Source: an uncultured Lachnospiraceae bacterium
Lineage (GTDB): Bacteria; Bacillota; Clostridia; Lachnospirales; Lachnospiraceae
DNA length: 64,000 nucleotides
NCBI GenBank assembly: GCA_934394565.1
Contig: CAKRQV010000005.1
Span: 62,001-126,000 of the forward strand
Direction: 5' to 3'
Shown here piece after piece: positions 53,021-60,990 of this stretch. Position numbers and translations under genes: made by a program. Every line of letters begins with the position of its first letter. The first letter of the stretch is position 1. Under the pieces are notes generated by a model. It did not search any database. It was not told where the DNA came from and worked only from the letters and a program-made list of their open reading frames with translations.

Positions 53021-56000
53021 TTATTTTCTGACAATTTCCGTGTAATCAAACGGTACAATTGTATTTTTATCGTCTCTGTACTGATTATCCAGAGCTGCCA
53101 CATAGGTGCTGTCGTCTTCGCCATGATTGTAAAACAGATCCCTGCCGCTCCATATCAGGGTATGGGCAATCATGCCGTTGACCATATCCGTATCGGCACA
53201 GCGTTTAAAGGTAAGGCCGGTCTCGGATTGCAGGTCTGCATACATTTCAGCCAGGAGTGTATTCAGCTCCTCCTGATATTCTGCGGTGGATGTATCCACA
53301 TTATCATCGGAACCCAGGGTTTTCTCCTGTGTCTGCACTTCCTTAATGTGACTTTCGTCATACCAGCCCTCTTCCTGCCAGGAAATGAACTGTCTGCGGT
53401 TACAGTCTGCATCCTTTACCGTTCCGGATTCCAGCCAGACAGATCTGTCCCATTTCGTCTCGAAGTGCCAGTATTTTGAAATTTTCAGACTGTTATCTCT
53501 GTATCGCAGCTGCTGGATGGTTTCATCGGTAAAATCATTTCCCGAATCGTCATATGCATACAGATACAGCAACGTTTCTCCCTGATATGCTTTGGCAAAC
53601 ACGGTCAGCCGGGCATCCCAGCGGTATTTGCAGTAGTCACTGGTATCAAAATCCACTTTGTCCTGTAAACCGACATTCTGGCCATTGGCCTCATATACTT
53701 CCAGATACATCCGGCCTTTATCTCCCGGTGTAAAACGGACAACCAGCATTTCGTCTTGTCCGTCATCGTCCAGATCCTGGATCAGGGCACTTAAAATACC
53801 GTCCATCGGAGAATCGTCGCCTTTTTCCCATGTGTTCAGAGATGTGGAAAGCTGCCACGAGTCGGTGGACATAAGGCCGTACTGGGGAATGAGGGTGGAC
53901 TGGAGGTACTGTTCGAAAAGATCCTTCGGCAGTTTCTTCTCCGATGTTTTTTCGGATACTTTTGTGGGTATTTCCTTTATCTCCGGTATTTTTGATGTTT
54001 CCGGTGTCTTTGATGTATCCGATCCGGTATTTTCATCTTCTTTTCGCATATCATATGCTTTTTCCACTGCTGCTTTGACATTTAGCATTGGATATACATT
54101 CTGTGCCTGTGTTGAATCCTCATCTATAGCTTTTGTCTTTGCTGTTTCCCGTAAAAGATTTCTTACTTCATATGCCTTCAACTCAGGATTCACCGACCAC
54201 ACAAGAGCTGCGGCGCCACTGACGATCGGTGCCGCCATTGATGTTCCACTAAGCGTCCCATACAAATCCTTACGCTCAACCATCTTCAGCCCCTTTTTTT
54301 CAGCAGCCAATGTACTGTAAATATCTTCTCCCGGAGCACAGATACCAACCTGTGGTCCATAATTAGAGCTTTCTCTCATCTTATAATATCCCTGATTATT
54401 TCTGTCATTTTTCACTGCACCGACACCCAGAATTCTTCCGCTGAAATACTGATATCCTCCTGCATTTTCTATGATTTTCCGCACTTTTTCTGTATATGTC
54501 AACAGACATTCCGTATAATAACTGCCATCAAGCGAAATGAAGAATCCATTTTGTTGTGCTCCCAGGCCGACCCCTTCACCATTATCGATTCCATTTCCTG
54601 CAGACTGCACTAAAAGATAATCATCATATCCCTGCACATGTAAATTAACCATTGCCGCCATACACCATCTCACAGAAGTTTTGCAACTTGTTTTTAATCT
54701 TTTCAAATATAATTCATATTGTCCATCCAGTGCATTGCTTATCATATTTGTAATCTCTTCTCCGGATAAAACATACTCTCTGTATGACAATTGATGTATT
54801 CCAAAAGACATATTCACCACTTTACATCCCTGGCGCACTGCCTCCGAAAGGAAAGCGAGAAAACTACAATGTTCCAGAAGGCTCGTATCATTCTGCTGCC
54901 AGTCAATTCCGATCAACTCTGCCTGATCCGCAACTCCCCGGATTCCCACACTGTTGTTTTTTGCAGCAATCAACCCTGCCACATGCGTACCATGATTGTC
55001 TGCCTGATTTTCATTCATCATGTGAATATCCATATCCTCATGATTTTCCGAAAAACCACTGTCAATCACGGCCACTTTGATCGGCTCTGCATATTTGGTA
55101 TACTCCCAGCCACCATACGCATCTATGGCCTCTGCCCACCAGTCATTTCCACCGGGATTACCGACATTGCCTTTATCACTTTCCGGATTTTCATTCGAAC
55201 CACACCATGGATTATTATCCTCATCACAGTTCTCAATTCCTATTGGCCCGTCTGTAGAAGCATACAGCACATGCTCGTTCTCCATCAGTTTTTGCGCACA
55301 CTGTTCCAGCGAAGCAGCATCCTGTGCCGGTACTTTTACCTGTAAGATCTCCATAGCACCGGAAATATAGCCAACAATTTCTCCACCTGCAAGATCAGCG
55401 AGCTGCTGCTTTTCCTGTTCTGACAACTGATCCAGTAAATGAACCAGCAGGATATTATTGTAATATAATACCTGTTCCTCTGAATCATAAGCCACTGCCG
55501 AATATCCCGGATGGTAGATCTGGCAATATTCCGAATATGTACTTGTTTCCTCCGGCAGGCTTTCCTGAAGATCCACCTCTTCATCCTGGCACATTTCTTT
55601 TAGCAGCATATCCACTATTTCCGTATCTGTCATATCCTCTAATGCGGTTTTACTGCCCTCATCCTGCCCTTTTACAGGCCAAACCAATGACACCAGCATA
55701 CCAAAACCCACAACAATGACGGCCAGACAAAGTACACTCGCCCAGACGGGCATCTTCCCTTTGTTCTCATTTCTCACCTTTGAAACCGCATACACCGTAT
55801 GATGATCCCGTACCGTATTGTCATGCTCTTTTTCAAACTGCCGGATCTGCTGCTGCAGCTTTTCCTGTCCACCGGGCAGGACAGTTACATTTTCCTCGCC
55901 ACCCGCGCCGTTTCTGGTTACCAGCTCCTGTGGAAAATATTCGATCAGCTCCACCTGCTTTTTTTCAACGAGATCCGCCGCCAGATATACGATCTGATCT

Positions 56001-56095
56001 TCCTGCACACAGCGTACCTTCTGGATCAGATATCTGCCGCCGACAATGGATTCCAAAGGCAGACCGTATGTAACATCCGCATTTTCCCTTTTCAT
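53021..56095 (-). CDS. Membrane-anchored subtilase with degenerate kinase N-lobe
   Basis: 1024 residues. Residues 18-92 align with the N-lobe of the kinases encoded at 60991 and 63178 (GRYLI...YLAADL...EYFPQEL, then VLPGGQEKL and an FEKE helix), but the glycine loop is lost and the VAIK Lys is Ile. A single helix follows at about 115-140. The outer part is an S8 peptidase: Asp345 (AVIDSGFS), His368 (NHGTHVAGLIA), oxyanion Asn501 (SAGNG) and Ser619 (SGTSMAAPIVSG). Beyond about 690 is a Thr/Lys/Glu linker and a C-terminal domain with a DLDDDGQDEMLVVRF calcium-like loop. The triad is complete, so it should be active. Fourth gene of the PP2C operon. Confidence 0.9.
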   Translation of the reverse strand: MKRENADVTYGLPLESIVGGRYLIQKVRCVQEDQIVYLAADLVEKKQVELIEYFPQELVTRNGAGGEENVTVLPGGQEKLQQQIRQFEKEHDNTVRDHHTVYAVSKVRNENKGKMPVWASVLCLAVIVVGFGMLVSLVWPVKGQDEGSKTALEDMTDTEIVDMLLKEMCQDEEVDLQESLPEETSTYSEYCQIYHPGYSAVAYDSEEQVLYYNNILLVHLLDQLSEQEKQQLADLAGGEIVGYISGAMEILQVKVPAQDAASLEQCAQKLMENEHVLYASTDGPIGIENCDEDNNPWCGSNENPESDKGNVGNPGGNDWWAEAIDAYGGWEYTKYAEPIKVAVIDSGFSENHEDMDIHMMNENQADNHGTHVAGLIAAKNNSVGIRGVADQAELIGIDWQQNDTSLLEHCSFLAFLSEAVRQGCKVVNMSFGIHQLSYREYVLSGEEITNMISNALDGQYELYLKRLKTSCKTSVRWCMAAMVNLHVQGYDDYLLVQSAGNGIDNGEGVGLGAQQNGFFISLDGSYYTECLLTYTEKVRKIIENAGGYQYFSGRILGVGAVKNDRNNQGYYKMRESSNYGPQVGICAPGEDIYSTLAAEKKGLKMVERKDLYGTLSGTSMAAPIVSGAAALVWSVNPELKAYEVRNLLRETAKTKAIDEDSTQAQNVYPMLNVKAAVEKAYDMRKEDENTGSDTSKTPETSKIPEIKEIPTKVSEKTSEKKLPKDLFEQYLQSTLIPQYGLMSTDSWQLSTSLNTWEKGDDSPMDGILSALIQDLDDDGQDEMLVVRFTPGDKGRMYLEVYEANGQNVGLQDKVDFDTSDYCKYRWDARLTVFAKAYQGETLLYLYAYDDSGNDFTDETIQQLRYRDNSLKISKYWHFETKWDRSVWLESGTVKDADCNRRQFISWQEEGWYDESHIKEVQTQEKTLGSDDNVDTSTAEYQEELNTLLAEMYADLQSETGLTFKRCADTDMVNGMIAHTLIWSGRDLFYNHGEDDSTYVAALDNQYRDDKNTIVPFDYTEIVRK

Positions 56096-56165
56096 CTGTC
56101 CTCTCCCTTCTTACAGCTACAGCCGGAAACAAACGCTGTGCTTCCGGCTGTCCTTTACCTTTTCC

Positions 56166-57050
56166 TTAACGAAATCTGAAATCCGGTCCTGTTTTGCCCA
56201 GCCGTATACCGTCCCCCGGCTGTACCTTTACAAAGATTCCCTTTGGTAATTTTGCACCGTTTAACAGATATGTACCGTTGGTTGACAGATCCTGCACATA
56301 CATACCGTCCGCGCGATACTGCACCATACAGTGGATCCGGCTGATACCGCTCTCATTCAGTATAACACGGCACAGCTGCGGATTTCTGCCGATGGCAAGC
56401 TGGCGGATATCCCGCATATCAAAGGATGCTCCGTCAAATTCGCCTCCATGACAGTCCATATAGCAGGCTTTGACTGCCGCTGCCGAAGCAGTTTCCGGTA
56501 TTTTTGTCACAGTCTGCACCGGCGCCACCGCTTCTTTTTTTTCAGCAACGGCCGGAATTTCTTCTGCCTTCTTAGCAAAGAGTCTTTCTTTTCTTGATTT
56601 TTTTTCGTTTACGACTCTGTTTCCTGTATACCCTTCGTTTTTCTTTTCTGCCCGGATTTCTTTAATACCTTTTACGACACCGGGTATCCAGGCAAGAGTG
56701 ACCGCAAAGGTGAGCAGGAACGTAGCAAATATAAGTCCCCGGATAATACCGCCCTTTCTGCCGGTACAGATCCACCATATAAATCCGGCATCCAGCACAT
56801 GGCCACTGTAATGCAGTGCACCGGCTGCCCAGCGCAGTAACCACGTCCAGCCGAAGGCATAGCCGAAGCCATAGCACGTTCCTGCGCCGATAGTTATCAC
56901 CATTCCCAGCACCAGTTCTATCGGTGATGGTCCAAGTTCACCTGCCACAATATTCAGTATCAGAATGGGCACAATGAGGATACTGCCGATGATTGCTCCT
57001 CTTTTTCCTCGTTTCACCGCGGACAGCGGCTGCTTCTCTGCGACTGCCAT
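56166..57050 (-). CDS. Membrane protein with C-terminal FHA domain
   Basis: 294 residues. Four hydrophobic segments between about 18 and 125, then a basic linker and an FHA domain from about 200: LAIGRNPQLC, SGISRIHCMVQY (Ser-Arg-x-His) and DLSTNGTYLLNG (Asn-Gly-Thr) are the phosphothreonine-binding residues. It likely recognises targets of the island's kinases at the membrane. It overlaps the preceding FHA gene at its start and precedes the subtilase by 70 bases. Confidence 0.9.
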   Translation of the reverse strand: MAVAEKQPLSAVKRGKRGAIIGSILIVPILILNIVAGELGPSPIELVLGMVITIGAGTCYGFGYAFGWTWLLRWAAGALHYSGHVLDAGFIWWICTGRKGGIIRGLIFATFLLTFAVTLAWIPGVVKGIKEIRAEKKNEGYTGNRVVNEKKSRKERLFAKKAEEIPAVAEKKEAVAPVQTVTKIPETASAAAVKACYMDCHGGEFDGASFDMRDIRQLAIGRNPQLCRVILNESGISRIHCMVQYRADGMYVQDLSTNGTYLLNGAKLPKGIFVKVQPGDGIRLGKTGPDFRFR

Positions 57051-57700
57051 TATGCCTTCACCTCATTTTCCTGTGCCGTATCATCCCATGAGAATTTTTC
57101 TCCGCAAAGTGGGATCAACATCAGTTCCGTATTCCCCAATGTCAGCACATCATAGGCTTTCAGCTTCTGGCTGCTGATCACGACCTCCCCGTTCAGATAA
57201 CAAAGCTCCCGGGCATCTCCTGCTGCCACAATAAATGCACGGCTCTTCGGATCATATACCACAGCCGCATGGCGAAGCCGGGACACACTCTGGTCTGCGC
57301 CAAGAACGATATCCATATTGGCGGCACGACCGATAAAATTGCGGCCGCTTTTCAGCTTGAAGCTTTCTCCCCTGTAAGCACCTTTGATGCAGACAAGCCA
57401 TCCCACAACCGGCTCAACCCCAATCACCTGCGCATAGTATCCTACCGTACAGTTTTCATCGTCCTCCGGCTCTTCCCAGCCATTGACCGCCGTATTCACA
57501 AAAGACGGCTGTTTTTTCGGTGCAGCCGGAGCCGGTGCGGGCTGCGGTGTCTGTGCAGCCGGTGTTGCCGGTGCGGAAAAATCCTCTGTTTTCAGAGCCT
57601 CCGTCACGGCTTCGGCCTCATCCTGCGGCACACAGTACGGACAGGATGCATATTTGTCTGCGTCATAAAAATGACCATTTGGGCATGTACTTAATTTCAT
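57050..57700 (-). CDS. Zinc-ribbon FHA-domain protein
   Basis: 216 residues. CPNGHFYDADKYASCPYC near the N-terminus is a zinc-ribbon-like motif; a Pro/Ala linker follows to about 90. The FHA domain starts near 105: GRNFIGRAANMDIVL, then SVSRLRHAAVVYDP, where Arg-His is kept but shifted, and a shortened distal loop (ELCYLNGEVV) without NGT. Binding to phosphothreonine may thus be altered. It overlaps the PP2C gene by four bases (ATGA). Confidence 0.87.
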   Translation of the reverse strand: MKLSTCPNGHFYDADKYASCPYCVPQDEAEAVTEALKTEDFSAPATPAAQTPQPAPAPAAPKKQPSFVNTAVNGWEEPEDDENCTVGYYAQVIGVEPVVGWLVCIKGAYRGESFKLKSGRNFIGRAANMDIVLGADQSVSRLRHAAVVYDPKSRAFIVAAGDARELCYLNGEVVISSQKLKAYDVLTLGNTELMLIPLCGEKFSWDDTAQENEVKA

Positions 57701-58710
57701 ATCTCATTCTCTCCTTTTGTTATGTTTTCTTCCTCTTTCTGTTCTTCTTTGGGGCTGTAGCGGATCAGGATCAGTGTGGTATTGTCCATCTTACGAGGCT
57801 GATTCCGGATCACACGCTCTGCCAGCTGTGCAGCAAACGTCTCATATTCTCCCGTCAGGCTTTCCAGCTGTGCGGCCAGTTCTTCTTCCGGACATTGTCT
57901 GTAAAATCCGTCACTGCATAAAACAAGCTGATCTCCCTCTTCCAGCGCAAGACCTTCCACAGATATATCTATGTATTTTAACCCGTTCATTCCGATATAG
58001 CTGACCAGAGCCTCGCCTCTTAAAAGCTCTGCTTCATAGTGCTCCGGTGTGATCGTATGTGCCTGTTTTCTCTTATCCAGAAGCATCCGGTAATTGTGTG
58101 GTGTAGTCAGGCAACGGGTCTTATGCTGCCGTACCAGATACAGCTTGCTGTCCCCGACAGAAAGCCAGTACAGCCGGCTTTCTCTGATCCATACGGCAAC
58201 AAGCGTAGTTCCCGCACCAAGCGAAATCCCCTCCGCATCGGTCAGCCCGGCCACGGACACATCCAGCTTAGGCGCTGTTTCCATAAAGAAATCCACAGGC
58301 GCCGTCTCCTGACTTTTCCGAAACGCTTCAAACAGCTGCATACAGGCAGTGTAACTGGCCAGCTCACCGCCGCCAAGACCGCCCATGCCGTCACATACCG
58401 CTGCGAGAAATCCTTTTTCAGGAATCCACTGATAGCATAGACTGTCCTGCTGGTTTTTCCGGCTGCCGATCAGACTGGCCGCCGCCACCCTGAGGCTGTC
58501 CGGTTTTGCTGAATTTTCCTGTATATACAGATTTTCTGTAATCGTCTCCTCCGAAAGCGCTTCCGGCTGAACTTCTGCTGCTTCTGTTTCTTCGGCCTGC
58601 TTTTTTTGCTCTTTTTTCTTCTTTTTATCTTTTCTGACCGGTGACAGTCTTTGACAAAAACCCGCTTTTTTCTTTTCTCCGTCCTCTTTCTTCTTTCCGA
58701 ATATTTTCAC
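57697..58710 (-). CDS. PP2C-family protein phosphatase
   Basis: 337 residues. A Lys/Glu-rich N-terminal tail to about 75, then PPM motifs in order: GSRKNQQDSL (usual R-x-N-E-D with Gln for Glu), AAVCDGMGGLGGGELAS, LSVGDSKLYLV, LVLCSDGFY and MDNTTLILI. Metal-binding Asp residues are kept. It should remove phosphate from the island kinases and targets. The start is GTG with GGAGGTGA spaced 7; the upstream in-frame ATG at 58803 lies in the promoter region and is rejected. First gene of the minus arm. Confidence 0.92.
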   Translation of the reverse strand: MKIFGKKKEDGEKKKAGFCQRLSPVRKDKKKKKEQKKQAEETEAAEVQPEALSEETITENLYIQENSAKPDSLRVAAASLIGSRKNQQDSLCYQWIPEKGFLAAVCDGMGGLGGGELASYTACMQLFEAFRKSQETAPVDFFMETAPKLDVSVAGLTDAEGISLGAGTTLVAVWIRESRLYWLSVGDSKLYLVRQHKTRCLTTPHNYRMLLDKRKQAHTITPEHYEAELLRGEALVSYIGMNGLKYIDISVEGLALEEGDQLVLCSDGFYRQCPEEELAAQLESLTGEYETFAAQLAERVIRNQPRKMDNTTLILIRYSPKEEQKEEENITKGENEI

Positions 58711-58770
58711 CGCATCACCTCCGGTCTTTTTTTCTACGTCAAGTATAAAAAAATTTATATCCCGGAACAA

Positions 58771-58865
58771 TCTGTGACAGAATGTGTGGCGATTATTTTT
58801 CATTTTTTGTCACAGAATCCGTACACAGATTATGCTAAAATATATGTAGACAATGCATTTGCATT
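58771..58865. promoter_or_regulatory. Shared control region of the divergent signalling operons
   Basis: TCTGTGACA (58771-58779) and its inverted copy TGTCACAGA (58808-58816) are 28 bases apart. The second overlaps a plus-strand -35, TTGTCA (58807-58812), that is 18 bases from TATGCT (58831-58836). On the minus strand TTGTTC-N17-TATACT precedes the PP2C gene. AATGCA-TT-TGCATT (58852-58865) is another dyad, in the leader. A single regulator could act on both arms. Confidence 0.5.
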
Positions 58866-58948
58866 ACACAGGTAAAAGGCTGCTGTATACAACCTTTTTT
58901 ACAACCGGTGATACAATCTATTCTATAAATAGAAGGAGACTCTTTCTT

Positions 58949-60370
58949 ATGTCAAAATTCAGTATCTATCTGAAAAATCTGATTGAGGACAGCGGAGAAT
59001 CTATCTCCTCCATCGCCCGCAGTATTGAAGCGGAGCGTACCTCTATACATAAAGCACTGACAGACGAGCGTGTCTTGTCCTATAAGGTTGTTCAGGCTCT
59101 GGCCCGCCATTTCAATCTGACCGTAGATCAGCGCAAAGAATTTTTCCGCCTGTACGATATCCTGTTACAGGGTGAAGAGACCTATGAAAACCGGCAGGCT
59201 GTCGGCGATCTTCTGAACGCCCTCTCCTCCATCCGTTTCTCGATGCTTCCGCCGCCGCAGGTGGAACATATTGATCTTACGGACCGGCTTCTGAAGGGTG
59301 AATACGCTGTACGCAATGCGATCCGTACCGTTCTGATCTATGAAGCCACCCACAGCAGCAAAGCCTCTTTTTCCATATTTCTTCCGGAAAAACTGGATCT
59401 GACCATGGAGCTTATGGAGCTATGGCTGGCACAGAAAGAGTTCACTGTGGATGCCCTGCTCTGTTTCCACGCCGAGCGTGACTCCGTTGTAAAAAACCTG
59501 CAGCTTTTACGCTCTGTCATACCGCTCTGTCTGGCCTCCCGTGGCAGCTATCGCCCTTACTATTTCTGCGAAGCCCCAAAAACGGCTACGATGTCACCGA
59601 TGAGCTATTACATCATCACGCAGCATTATCTGATCCAGATCTCCGAAGATCTGTCCATAGCGCAGATCCGCAATGACAGGGAACTGATCGAATTTTATTC
59701 CGGATTCTTTCATAATCTTCTCGAATGCTGCGATCCTCTGGTGTACTGCAACAGCAATATTCTGGAAATTTTACAGGAATATATTTCCAATACCTTCCCG
59801 GACAGTCTGCAGGTCATGATGCCCCAGCCCTGTCCCGGACGCTATATCACACCGGATGTCATCCGGAAATATATGCATAATGATACGATGCCTTATAAAG
59901 AAATGTTTGCCCTTGTCGAGCATCATTTTTCCGTGCTCCGTCAGATCACCGGTACCTACCAGACCGTTTTTACAGAAAAAGGATTGCTGGATCTGATCCA
60001 TACCTGTTCCATGGCCGACCTTCCACCACAGTATGTCCCGCCGCTGGAGCCGCAGGATATCCGGCAGATGCTCCGCTATCTGTATGAAGAGATCGACAAA
60101 GGCACAGTACAGGGTATTCTGGTGCGTCCGACCAGTCTGCAGCTGCCGGATTATCTGTCGATCTACGTGCATCCGAAAATGGGGCTTCATATTTATACGA
60201 CCAATGCTTTTGTTTACGGCGCTTACTGCTGCAATATCCACATTGCAGAGGAATCGATCTGTCGGATCTTTTCTGATTTCATGCAGTCCCTTGCCGGAAG
60301 CCATCTGGTCTATTCCAAAGAAGAAACACTGGAACTTCTGGCACAGCACATTTCCGAAATGGAGGTATAG
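58949..60370 (+). CDS. HTH-containing uncharacterised regulator
   Basis: 473 residues. Residues 1-70 form a XRE-like helix-turn-helix: SISSIARSIEAERTSIHKAL, then LSYKVVQALARHFNLTVDQR. The rest (about 80-473) has no motif I recognise; it is predicted soluble, with regular alternation of helices and strands. First gene of the plus arm and divergent from PP2C, so it may control both operons. AAGGAG is 9 bases before the ATG, hence 58949 and not the longer form from 58853. Four bases before the next gene. Confidence 0.72.
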   Translation: MSKFSIYLKNLIEDSGESISSIARSIEAERTSIHKALTDERVLSYKVVQALARHFNLTVDQRKEFFRLYDILLQGEETYENRQAVGDLLNALSSIRFSMLPPPQVEHIDLTDRLLKGEYAVRNAIRTVLIYEATHSSKASFSIFLPEKLDLTMELMELWLAQKEFTVDALLCFHAERDSVVKNLQLLRSVIPLCLASRGSYRPYYFCEAPKTATMSPMSYYIITQHYLIQISEDLSIAQIRNDRELIEFYSGFFHNLLECCDPLVYCNSNILEILQEYISNTFPDSLQVMMPQPCPGRYITPDVIRKYMHNDTMPYKEMFALVEHHFSVLRQITGTYQTVFTEKGLLDLIHTCSMADLPPQYVPPLEPQDIRQMLRYLYEEIDKGTVQGILVRPTSLQLPDYLSIYVHPKMGLHIYTTNAFVYGAYCCNIHIAEESICRIFSDFMQSLAGSHLVYSKEETLELLAQHISEMEV

Positions 60371-60373
60371 CGT

Positions 60374-60988
60374 ATGAAACGTACAGATTTTCGCTTTCAG
60401 ACGATTCTGGCCGCACTCCTTTTGCTTTTTGAACTGGCTGTACTCTTTCTGCCAGTTTTCAGCGGTCACACAGCATTAGAGCTTGTCCGGCTGCAATGGC
60501 AGAATGGCGGCACAGTTCTAAGGCTCGGTATCGTGCTGCTGCTCTTACTCTGCCCGGCCATCAGCTGCGGTCTGCTCTGGCAGATCCATACTTTGACAGC
60601 AAAAGCAGGGGAAAACAAAATCCCGCCCGTTTCTGCGGATACTTCAGCAGATGTTACACCTGTCTGCGGCACGCTTGTCTTTCTGTCCGGTGCTTTACAG
60701 GGAAAAACCTTTCCGCTTCCGGCCTATGAAAATATACTTCTTGGCAGAAGCAGCCAGTCCTGTCAGATCGTAGTCAATGCCTCCGATATCAGCCGCCGCC
60801 ATGTCTGCATCTGCTATCATGCGACAAGACATACCTTCGTCATTACGGATTATTCTGCCAACGGCACCTACACCGCTGACGGTGAGCGACTGATCACAAA
60901 TACCAGTCTGGAAGTAACCGATGGCAGTACCTTTTATCTTGGAAACCGTCAGAATGCATTCCAGCTTCTGGCAGACTGGGAGGTATAA
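60374..60988 (+). CDS. Membrane FHA-domain protein
   Basis: 204 residues. Two membrane helices (about 11-30 and 50-70), then a cytosolic FHA domain 100-195: LLGRSSQSC (Gly124-Arg125), DISRRHVCI (Ser140-Arg-Arg-His143) and DYSANGTYTADG (Asn163-Gly-Thr). All key phosphothreonine-binding residues are present. GGAGG within the preceding gene end serves as the ribosome site. It probably reads a mark placed by the two kinases directly downstream. Confidence 0.9.
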   Translation: MKRTDFRFQTILAALLLLFELAVLFLPVFSGHTALELVRLQWQNGGTVLRLGIVLLLLLCPAISCGLLWQIHTLTAKAGENKIPPVSADTSADVTPVCGTLVFLSGALQGKTFPLPAYENILLGRSSQSCQIVVNASDISRRHVCICYHATRHTFVITDYSANGTYTADGERLITNTSLEVTDGSTFYLGNRQNAFQLLADWEV

Positions 60989-60990
60989 CT

